Notes under the pieces: model-generated
Told to the model about the DNA's origin: nothing
What the model saw: only the letters and a program-made list of their open reading frames with translations
The model's database searches: none
Translations under genes and position numbers: made by a program
Shown here: piece after piece, positions 26,231-32,602 of the stretch
Numbering within the stretch: the stretch's first letter is position 1
Layout: each line of letters starts with the position of its first letter
Assembly: GCA_028276365.1 (NCBI GenBank)
Contig: JAPYWL010000010.1
Location: 1 to 32,602 of the forward strand
Reading direction: 5' to 3'
Origin: Deltaproteobacteria bacterium
GTDB lineage: Bacteria; DRYD01
DNA: 32,602 nt

Positions 26231-29200
26231 ATGAGTTTAATTTCTCAAAATCAGGAAATAAAAATTCTTACTGATTTACTTAATCATGTTAAATCCCAAA
26301 ATATAACAGAAGAAGAATTTTTAGATTACTTTATCTCATTCTTTAAAAGAAAAAATAATAACTTTATAGAGCTAATAGAAGCTGAAAATTTAGCTGATTT
26401 TTTAGATAATAAAGATAAAGCTAAGTTCTTGAGGCTAATAAGATTGGGAGAAATTCAATTTGATTATGAAAAATTAGTATTTTATGCTTGTAAAATAAAG
26501 GATCAGCTTAATTATAGAACTTCTAAGAAGATACAATATCAATTAGCTAAAAAATTACTTAAGACTTATAACGATGATGCAGGTATTTTTATATTTTATG
26601 ATGATAACTTTAATTTTAGGTTTTCTTTAGTTTATGCCATATACAAAGGAATAAAACGGGAATTCAGTTACTATAAAAGATTTACTTATTATGTTAATCC
26701 AAATTTACCATATAAGACATTTATAAAACAAGTAGGAGAGTGTGGATTTAGTAGTATAGAAGAAATCCAAAAAGCATTTAGTATAGAACCAGTTACTAAA
26801 GAATTTTATAAAGAAATTCAGAATTGGTATTTTTGGGCGTTTAGTGAATGGGAAAAAGGAAATCTTAAATTCCCACTTGATAATCAAGAGAAATCCAATT
26901 ATGAGGAGCATATTAAAATCAATCTGATTAGATTAATCACAAGGATAATATTTATATGGTTTATAAAAGAAAAAGATTTAATCCCCAATAAGTTATTTGA
27001 TAAGAAAGAGTTAAAGAATATAGTAAAGGATTTTAATACTAAGAGTAATTATTATAATGCGATTTTACAGAACTTATTTTTTGCTACTTTGAATACTCCA
27101 TTAGAAAACAGGGGCTGGGCTTTAGATAAAGGATACGTTATAAATAGATCCAATTATGGTGTTAAAAATCTATATAGATATGAGGATATGTTTTTAATAG
27201 AGAAGGAAGAAGTTCTTAAATTATTTAAAGAGATTCCGTTTTTAAATGGTGGATTATTTGATTGCTTGGATAAAGAGGATCCAAATGGTAAAGTGATCTA
27301 TGTAGATGGGTTTTCAAGAAGAGAAGATAAAAGAGCTATTATTCCTGATTACCTGTTTTTTAAGGAAAAGATAGAAAGAATAGACTTATCTAAGTATGGA
27401 TTAGGTAAAAACGAAGAGGTAAGGGGATTAATTGAGATTTTAAATAATTATAACTTTACAACAGATGAAGCAACTGAAATAGATCAAGAAGTAGCATTAG
27501 ACCCTGAATTATTAGGTAAGATATTTGAGAATTTATTAGCAAGCTATAATGAAGAAACAGCTACTACAGCAAGAAAAGCCACAGGTAGTTTTTATACCCC
27601 AAGGGAAATAGTAGATTATATGGTTAAAGAATCTCTAAGAGAATATTTTAAAGAAAAATTACCATTAGTAACTCAAGAAGAACTAAATAATTTATTATCT
27701 CCAAGTGATGAGGAATTAGAACTTGAAGAGAATAAAAAGAGAGAAATAATAAAAGCGATATATGAGTTAAAAATAATAGATCCAGCATGCGGTAGTGGTG
27801 CTTTTCCTATGGGGATACTACATAAATTAGTACATATACTCCAGAAAATAGATCCTCATAATAAATTATGGCCAGAATTTGTATTAGATGAATCACTAAA
27901 AGAATTAGAAAGATTAGGCCAAAGTGAAGATAAAGATAAAATAGTAAAAGAAATAGAGGAGGTATTTAATGAGAATTTAAATTATCCAGATTATGGTAGG
28001 AAGTTATATTTAATAGAAAATTGTATTTATGGGGTGGATAAGCAACCTATAGCAACTCAAATAAGTAGGTTAAGGTTTTTTATATCCTTGGTAATAGATC
28101 AAAAAGTAGATAAGAATAATCCTAATAATTATGGGATATTACCACTACCTAATTTAGAAACTAATTTTATTAGTGCTGATACTTTACTAAATTTAGAGAA
28201 ACCTTTACAAGGTAATTTTTTTGAAAGTGAGGAATTAAAAAAATTAAAGAAAAAACTAATTGAACTAAGACATAGATATTTTAGGATAAAAGATAGAAGT
28301 AGTAAGTTAGGATTACAAAAAAAGGATAAAGAAATAAGAGAAAAAATAAAGGAGTTATTGGTAAAAAATAGTTGGCAGGAAGTGGAAGCAAAGAAAGTAG
28401 CGGATTTTGATATATTTGATCAAAATTCCTGGGCTGATTGGTTTGATAGTAAGTACATGTTTGGAGTTAATGAAGGATTTGATATTGTTATAGGTAATCC
28501 TCCATATGTAAGACAAGAAAAAATAAGAAATATGAAAACTAAATTAACAAAATACGAAGTTTATACTTCTACAGCAGATTTATATGTGTATTTTTATGAA
28601 AAGGGTATAAAGTTGTTAAAAGAAAGGGGAATATTGAGTTATATAACGAGTAATAAATGGTTAAGGGCTAAATATGGTGAAAAATTAAGGGATTATTTGA
28701 AAAATTATAAGGTTTTAAAGATAATAGATTTTGGGGGCTATAGAGTATTTGAGCAAACTGTTGATACTAATATAATAATCATAAAGAAGGAAAAGAGTAA
28801 TGATAATATAGTTAAATTTTTAGAGGTTTCAAAAGATGTAAAGAAAGAGGATTTAATAAGTTATATAAATGATATCAAGAATTGGAATGAACTAAAACAA
28901 AGTAAGCTAAATAAAACTGGATGGATATTAACTAAGGATGAGGTATTAAAGCTAAAAGAAAAAATAGAAAGGATTGGAAAACCACTTAAAGATTGGGACG
29001 TTAAAATTTACAGAGGTATTTTAACTGGATATAATGAAGCATTTATTATTGATAATGAAACAAGGAATAGAATATTAAGTAATTGTAAAGATGAGGAAGA
29101 AAGAAAGAGAACTCAAGAATTAATTAAACCTATCTTAAGAGGAAGAGATATAGGTAAGTATTATTATAAATGGGCTGGGCAATGGGTTATAGTTATACCT

Positions 29201-29815
29201 GCGGGATGGACCAATAAGAATAGAGGAAAAGAAAATCCAGAAAAATTTTTTAAGGAAAAATTTCAATCGTTATATAATTATTTTATGAGTTTTTCTAATG
29301 TTAAAACGAAAGGTAGGGGACTATTTGATAGAGATGATCAGGGGGATTATTGGTGGGAGTTAAGGCATTGTAATTATTATTTTGAATTTGAAAAAGAAAA
29401 AATAATTTACCAAGAGATAGTTATGGAGCCGTCCTTTGCTTATGATAATAATAATTTTTATATTGAAGCAACTGGGTTTATAATGGTAGGAAAAGATTTA
29501 AAGTATATATTAGGTCTTTTAAATTCTAAACCTGTATCTTTTTTCTTTAGAAATTACTATGCTGGTGGTGGATTAGGAGAAAAAGGATATAGATATAAAA
29601 AAGCATTTTTAGAAAATCTTCCGGTACCTGCTATAACTTCTGCTAACAAAGGAATAGTAGATAAAATAGTAGATTTAGTGGATAGGATAATACTATTAAA
29701 GAATCAGGATATAAATAATGATATTTCTAATTTAGAAAGGGAGATAAATGAATTAGTATATAAGCTTTATGATTTAACCCAAGATGAAATAAAGATACTA
29801 AAAGAAAGTAAGTAA
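26231..29815 (+). CDS. Eco57I-type DNA methyltransferase, large (type IIG-like)
   Basis: This 1194-aa protein modifies DNA adenine. ATG 26231 follows GGAGGGGGG; the frame is open to TTG 26219 but that would precede the Shine-Dalgarno. The N-terminal third (residues 1 to about 430) has helical segments and FIFYDDNFNFRFSLVYAIYK; AFSIEPVTKEFYKEIQNWYF is typical of this methylase group. Motif I is IIDPACGSGAFPMGIL (about residue 515) and motif IV is DIVIGNPPYVRQEK (about residue 755). The C-terminal 300 residues carry a TaqI-like specificity region ending in LNSKPVSFFFRNYYAGGGLG and ENLPVPA. I see no clear PD-(D/E)XK site, so cleavage may need a partner. It lies in a defence cluster with ImmA/IrrE, PIN-like and PLD-helicase-like genes. 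Confidence 0.9.
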   Translation: MSLISQNQEIKILTDLLNHVKSQNITEEEFLDYFISFFKRKNNNFIELIEAENLADFLDNKDKAKFLRLIRLGEIQFDYEKLVFYACKIKDQLNYRTSKKIQYQLAKKLLKTYNDDAGIFIFYDDNFNFRFSLVYAIYKGIKREFSYYKRFTYYVNPNLPYKTFIKQVGECGFSSIEEIQKAFSIEPVTKEFYKEIQNWYFWAFSEWEKGNLKFPLDNQEKSNYEEHIKINLIRLITRIIFIWFIKEKDLIPNKLFDKKELKNIVKDFNTKSNYYNAILQNLFFATLNTPLENRGWALDKGYVINRSNYGVKNLYRYEDMFLIEKEEVLKLFKEIPFLNGGLFDCLDKEDPNGKVIYVDGFSRREDKRAIIPDYLFFKEKIERIDLSKYGLGKNEEVRGLIEILNNYNFTTDEATEIDQEVALDPELLGKIFENLLASYNEETATTARKATGSFYTPREIVDYMVKESLREYFKEKLPLVTQEELNNLLSPSDEELELEENKKREIIKAIYELKIIDPACGSGAFPMGILHKLVHILQKIDPHNKLWPEFVLDESLKELERLGQSEDKDKIVKEIEEVFNENLNYPDYGRKLYLIENCIYGVDKQPIATQISRLRFFISLVIDQKVDKNNPNNYGILPLPNLETNFISADTLLNLEKPLQGNFFESEELKKLKKKLIELRHRYFRIKDRSSKLGLQKKDKEIREKIKELLVKNSWQEVEAKKVADFDIFDQNSWADWFDSKYMFGVNEGFDIVIGNPPYVRQEKIRNMKTKLTKYEVYTSTADLYVYFYEKGIKLLKERGILSYITSNKWLRAKYGEKLRDYLKNYKVLKIIDFGGYRVFEQTVDTNIIIIKKEKSNDNIVKFLEVSKDVKKEDLISYINDIKNWNELKQSKLNKTGWILTKDEVLKLKEKIERIGKPLKDWDVKIYRGILTGYNEAFIIDNETRNRILSNCKDEEERKRTQELIKPILRGRDIGKYYYKWAGQWVIVIPAGWTNKNRGKENPEKFFKEKFQSLYNYFMSFSNVKTKGRGLFDRDDQGDYWWELRHCNYYFEFEKEKIIYQEIVMEPSFAYDNNNFYIEATGFIMVGKDLKYILGLLNSKPVSFFFRNYYAGGGLGEKGYRYKKAFLENLPVPAITSANKGIVDKIVDLVDRIILLKNQDINNDISNLEREINELVYKLYDLTQDEIKILKESK

Positions 29816-29850
29816 AAAATTAATTTTAAAAAAAGGGGATAAATAATTTT

Positions 29851-30054
29851 GAGTCTATAGATAATAAGCATGTTGATATTACATTTGCTACAAAAACTCC
29901 AGTAATTAAGATTTAAGAGGAGAAACTATAGAAAGCACCCAAAGATTTCTTAGAGAATGAAGGGACTCTTAAAGAAGGAATGTTCTTTTCCCTTAAGGAA
30001 ATTTATAGATAAAATGAAAAAGAAATCCAAAAAATAATAATCTCTTTATTTTAA
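29851..30054 (+). pseudogene. Decayed reading frame between the methylase and the XRE/ImmA gene
   Basis: A single plus-strand frame reads ESIDNKHVDITFATKTPVIK, a stop, EEKL, a stop, then KAPKDFLENEGTLKEGMFFS and LKEIYR, a stop, then NEKEIQKI before TAA 30052-30054. Three nonsense codons in a frame with protein-like composition suggest a decayed gene fragment. No family is recognised. The rest of the 367-bp gap (30055-30182) is AT-rich with nothing visible. Confidence 0.35.
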
Positions 30055-30182
30055 TAAAAAATATCATAAACAAAACATTTAGTAAAATTAGTAAATTAGA
30101 AAAAGGGTAAAGAGATAAAAAAATACAATAGAATAATAGAGCTAAGCTATAAGGATAAATAAAGATAAACGTTTTTAAAAGT

Positions 30183-31355
30183 ATGAAGGATTTTAAAGTT
30201 GATGTTAATCCTGAGGTTATAAAATGGGCACGGGAATCCAGTGGATATACCTTAGAATATATATCTAAAAAACTTAATCTACCTACTCAAGAATACAAGA
30301 AAATAGAAACTGGAGAAGAAAAAATCTCTTTTAAAAAACTTCAAAAATTAGCAAATATTATAAAAAGACCTATCTCCGTATTTTTACTACCAGAAATCCC
30401 TAATGAACCTTCAACTAAATTATCTTTTAGAATTATTCCCAATACTTTAAAAGATACACAAAATAACATTGACCCTGAATTAATACTTACTATTAGAAAA
30501 GCAAAATATTATCAATCTATTGCTAATGAATTAATAAAAGAATTGAATTTGGAAAATAAAATATCAATCCCTAATTTTAGTCTAAAAGATGATCCTGCTG
30601 AAGTTGCTAATCAAGAAAGAGAAAGGATCGGAATTCCTATAACTGAACAAGAAAAATTTAAAGATGAATATCAAGCTTTTAATAAATGGAGAGAAATTAT
30701 AGAAAACCAAAATATTTTAGTTTTTCAATTTAGCTTTCCTATTGAACAAAGTAGAGGATTTGTAATAGTAGAAAAAAATCCCCCTGTTATTGTTATTAAT
30801 ACAAAAGATTATATTCTTGCTAAAATTTTTACCCTTTTTCATGAATACGCCCATATTTTATTAAGAATATCTGAAATCTATTCAGAAGAAGATTTAAATA
30901 CTCAAAATCAGGAGAATAAAGAAATTGAAACTTGGTGTAATAAATTTGCTAGCGAATTCTTACTCCCTAAATCCCATTTCATAAATGAATACAATTTTTT
31001 AGTAAATAAAAAGTTATCTTTGGAAGATTTAATAAGTAAATTATCAACTACATTTAAAGTAAGTAAGCAAGTGGTGTTAATAAAATTAAAAGAAATAGAA
31101 TTAATAAATGATGATGAATATAGAGAGCAGATAAATAAACTTCCAAAGATGTATAAGGAACTTGGAAAGTACCGTTTTACTAAATCCAAGAAAGATGTTA
31201 ACTTCAGGAAATGTATTCAAGAAAGAGGTAAAAAATTTATTTCTTTAATATTTTCAGCAAAAGAAAAAGGGTTAATAACTACTGCTGATGCTATAGAATA
31301 TCTTTCTTTAAAGCTTAATGATCTTAATAAATTAGAATCTTCACTTGAAGCTTAA
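30183..31355 (+). CDS. XRE helix-turn-helix plus ImmA/IrrE metallopeptidase protein
   Basis: This 390-aa protein combines an N-terminal XRE-type DNA-binding domain (residues about 8-65; WARESSGYTLEYISKKLNL, then YKKIETGEEKISFKKLQKLA) with an ImmA/IrrE zinc-peptidase domain. The active site is FTLFHEYAHILL (HExxH at about residues 219-223), followed downstream by EIETWCNKFASEFLLP, whose Glu and ASEFLLP are typical. Such proteins cleave repressors or serve as antitoxin/regulators of adjacent toxins. It has no visible Shine-Dalgarno before ATG. The DUF4411 PIN-like gene follows, a pairing commonly seen in genomes, but here the two are separated by about 300 bp holding a HEARO-like element. The C-terminal about 90 residues are unassigned. 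Confidence 0.92.
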   Translation: MKDFKVDVNPEVIKWARESSGYTLEYISKKLNLPTQEYKKIETGEEKISFKKLQKLANIIKRPISVFLLPEIPNEPSTKLSFRIIPNTLKDTQNNIDPELILTIRKAKYYQSIANELIKELNLENKISIPNFSLKDDPAEVANQERERIGIPITEQEKFKDEYQAFNKWREIIENQNILVFQFSFPIEQSRGFVIVEKNPPVIVINTKDYILAKIFTLFHEYAHILLRISEIYSEEDLNTQNQENKEIETWCNKFASEFLLPKSHFINEYNFLVNKKLSLEDLISKLSTTFKVSKQVVLIKLKEIELINDDEYREQINKLPKMYKELGKYRFTKSKKDVNFRKCIQERGKKFISLIFSAKEKGLITTADAIEYLSLKLNDLNKLESSLEA

Positions 31356-31418
31356 ATAAAATAAAATATTAAAAGTTCATTTTGTTTTTATCTTTTTAAC
31401 CCAAAACTGTAAGAAGTC

Positions 31419-31440
31419 TCCACCTTCTATAAGGTTGAGA
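31419..31440 (+). repeat. Left-end hairpin of element B
   Basis: CTCCACCTT, loop CTAT, AAGGTTGAG: a 9-bp imperfect stem with one mismatch. It repeats the right-end hairpin at 31619-31640 with one substitution. Paired subterminal palindromes are the recognition structures of IS200/IS605 TnpA-type transposition. Confidence 0.75.
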
Positions 31441-31618
31441 TGAATTGCGAAAGACGTGACAAGGTTCTTATTTGGGACTATATTGGACTATAATAGTAGA
31501 TGTCCCGATAATCAAGGGACCTAGGGTTGGAACGACCCGAAGTTAAGCCTTTAAAGCATGCTCTGGTGGATGACAGTATCGGGATACCTAAAAAGCTATC
31601 ATGCTTTCAAGCAGGAAG

Positions 31619-31640
31619 CTCCACCTTCTATAAGGTGGAG
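31619..31640 (+). repeat. Right-end hairpin of element B, also covering the toxin Shine-Dalgarno
   Basis: CTCCACCTT, loop CTAT, AAGGTGGAG: a perfect 9-bp stem, followed by TAGTTCAC. Its right arm GGTGGAG is the only Shine-Dalgarno-like sequence before ATG 31652 (11 nt away), so folding would hide it. Confidence 0.8.
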
Positions 31641-31651
31641 TAGTTCACTTT

Positions 31652-32173
31652 ATGAATATTTATATTATTGATACATCTAGTTTAATTGAAATGAAAAATA
31701 GATATCCTAAAGAGAATTTTCCCAGTCTTTGGGAAAAAGTAGAAGAATTAATATCAAAAAATAGATTAATTTCTCCATTAGAAGTAAGAAAGGAAATAGA
31801 AAGAGGGGATGATGAATTATCAAAATGGGTTAAAAATAAAAAAATAAACAGGATGTTTATAAAACTTGATAGCTTACAAATAGAAAAAGCTAAGGAAATA
31901 CTAAAGAAGTATCCTTTTTTAGCAGAAGTAGAGAAACCTGATAACTTAAATGCTGATCCATATTTAATAGCTTTGGCTCTCGTTAAAAAAGAACTTAGCA
32001 AAAAAGAATTATTAGCAATGAAACTATTTGATAAAAATAGTGTAGCTATAGATTATATAATCATAACCGAAGAATCTCTAAAGCCTAATAAAATACCTTA
32101 TATATGTAAGGATTTAAAAATAAATTGTATAAAATTATTAAAAATGATTGATTTAGAAGGTTGGTCTTTTTAG
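31652..32173 (+). CDS. DUF4411 PIN-like toxin
   Basis: This 173-aa protein has the PIN-like start YIIDTSSLIEMKNRYPKENF, whose first Asp is the metal ligand. SPLEVRKEIERGDDELSKWV supplies the central acidic residues, and NADPYLIALALV supplies the third conserved Asp region (PF14367, DUF4411). DUF4411 genes often sit beside XRE/ImmA-IrrE genes and are regarded as RNase toxins of toxin-antitoxin pairs. The start codon is part of the ATGA at the edge of the HEARO-like element, and the Shine-Dalgarno comes from that element's hairpin. The ORF is full length with no frameshift. Toxicity and RNase activity are inferred from the family. Confidence 0.85.
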   Translation: MNIYIIDTSSLIEMKNRYPKENFPSLWEKVEELISKNRLISPLEVRKEIERGDDELSKWVKNKKINRMFIKLDSLQIEKAKEILKKYPFLAEVEKPDNLNADPYLIALALVKKELSKKELLAMKLFDKNSVAIDYIIITEESLKPNKIPYICKDLKINCIKLLKMIDLEGWSF

Positions 32174-32244
32174 TTAAATAATAAAACAAAAATAAAGATA
32201 AGGTAAAATTAAAAATAAAAAACTAAAAGTAGGGGTAAAGATAA

Positions 32245-32602
32245 ATGTTATTAAATAGGATGAATAATTTTATAACTAATAATTTAGAAAAGAACTTAAA
32301 AAGGAGAATAAATAGGCTTATACTTGATAGCAAAGAACTTAAATTCCTTGTAGGATTCTTCTATTTCTCTGGACTTAAAGAACTATACGAAGGAATAAAA
32401 CAAAACTCCAATTTGTTAATAAAAATCTTAGTAGGACTATATGTAGATAAAACTAACTACGGGATTATAGAATACGCTGAAAAATCTAATATTAGTTTTG
32501 AAGAAAAAATAAACCTACTCATTAACTCAATAAAAAAATCTATTAACACGGAACTATTTGATAATAAAGATTTCTATGAACAAGCTAACTTCTTTATTAA
32601 AC
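32245..32602 (+). CDS. PLD-like N-terminus of a probable defence helicase, cut by the window end
   Basis: ATG 32245 follows AGGGG by 9 nt and the frame runs off the window after 119 codons. The visible text NNFITNNLEKNLKRRINRLI, then KELKFLVGFFYFSGLKELYE and LLIKILVGLYVDK, resembles the phospholipase-D-like N-terminal domain found before SNF2/DEAD helicase domains in restriction-type loci. The HxK nuclease motif and helicase motifs would lie further on or outside the window, so the helicase part is inference from the neighbourhood and family. It follows the PIN-like gene by 71 bp on the same strand, near the Eco57I-type methylase. Confidence 0.65.
   Translation, partial: MLLNRMNNFITNNLEKNLKRRINRLILDSKELKFLVGFFYFSGLKELYEGIKQNSNLLIKILVGLYVDKTNYGIIEYAEKSNISFEEKINLLINSIKKSINTELFDNKDFYEQANFFIK

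Larger units (their letters stand above)
31411..31651 (+). ncRNA. ORF-less HEARO/omega-RNA-like element, copy B
   Basis: This is a structured non-coding element of about 240 bp between the antitoxin-like and toxin-like genes. Nearly identical hairpins bound it (31419-31440 and 31619-31640, exactly 200 bp apart), and the 3' end GAAGCTCC...TAGTTCAC is a classic IS200/IS605-family right end. Inside, TCCCGATA (31503-31510) pairs with TATCGGGA (31577-31584), and AAAGCATG (31553-31560) pairs with CATGCTTT (31600-31607); the two helices interlace, forming a pseudoknot. GGGTT...GACCC (31523-31537) forms a small hairpin. The element stops before ATGA (31652). Omega-RNAs of IscB/IsrB (HEARO) have such structures and, as I recall, insert before ATGA/GTGA. 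There is no TnpB, IscB or TnpA gene. A TnpB right-end RNA is the main alternative. Confidence 0.7.

Noticed and set aside
31411-31651. Group I intron or IStron reading of element B (GAATTGCGAAAG and GGAACGACC resemble intron core pieces)
   Set aside because: The order of paired segments does not fit the P3-P7 core, the expected S/P7' motif is not found, and there is no interrupted gene; the hairpin-bounded omega-RNA reading explains more.

Overview
The window is very AT-rich bacterial DNA with tightly packed, mostly Shine-Dalgarno-led genes. The gene set suggests an anaerobic, possibly thermophilic bacterium: class II LysRS, MurD, type I GAPDH, a UbiE/MenG methyltransferase, RtcB with archease, and a lipid-A-disaccharide-synthase-related protein. 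I cannot name the phylum from sequence alone. No tRNA, rRNA or riboswitch was recognised.

Positions 1-18000 are ordinary chromosome with a few mobile relics. In order they hold: the 3' end of a D-aminoacylase-type amidohydrolase, an HGSNAT-like membrane acyltransferase, a lipid-A-disaccharide-synthase-related glycosyltransferase (-), UbiE/MenG, a small membrane protein (-), GAPDH, an unknown 549-aa helical protein, a DUF503-murD pair (-), a Gfo/Idh/MocA dehydrogenase fused to a WbpD-like acetyltransferase, rtcB, and a minus-strand operon lysS-mgtC-Fpg-archease-manC. Two isolated CRISPR-repeat-like sequences (549-577 and 7756-7784) lie in opposite orientation around a 7.2-kb gene block. An IS1595-type transposase remnant sits between lysS and trmD.

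Positions 18200-23800 show decay. They contain a divergent TrmD, a frameshifted secreted-protein pseudogene, a rhodanese-family protein that has lost its catalytic-cysteine segment and has no cysteine at all, a solitary nuoK, a cysteine-rich small protein, a DUF167 protein, a headless HAD phosphatase and further broken reading frames.

Positions 23500-32602 are accessory DNA. A 360-bp tandem array of a 10-bp unit (36 copies, no length change) lies just upstream of an AAA-ATPase/PD-(D/E)XK gene with extreme purine-strand bias. Next come a large Eco57I-type methylase, an XRE+ImmA/IrrE protein, a DUF4411 PIN-like toxin and the start of a protein resembling the PLD-like N-terminus of defence helicases. 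This looks like a restriction/toxin-antitoxin defence island.

The most interesting structures are two related non-coding elements, about 31411-31651 and about 5795-6022. Both look like ORF-less HEARO/omega-RNA elements (the IS200/IS605, IscB/IsrB world). They share core sequence blocks, each ends in a strong 22-nt hairpin, and each stops just before an ATGA that is the start codon of a gene. One separates the presumed antitoxin from its toxin. In both, the 3' arm of the terminal hairpin supplies the only visible Shine-Dalgarno for the downstream gene, so expression of the PIN-like toxin and of the unknown helical protein may now depend on the element's RNA folding.
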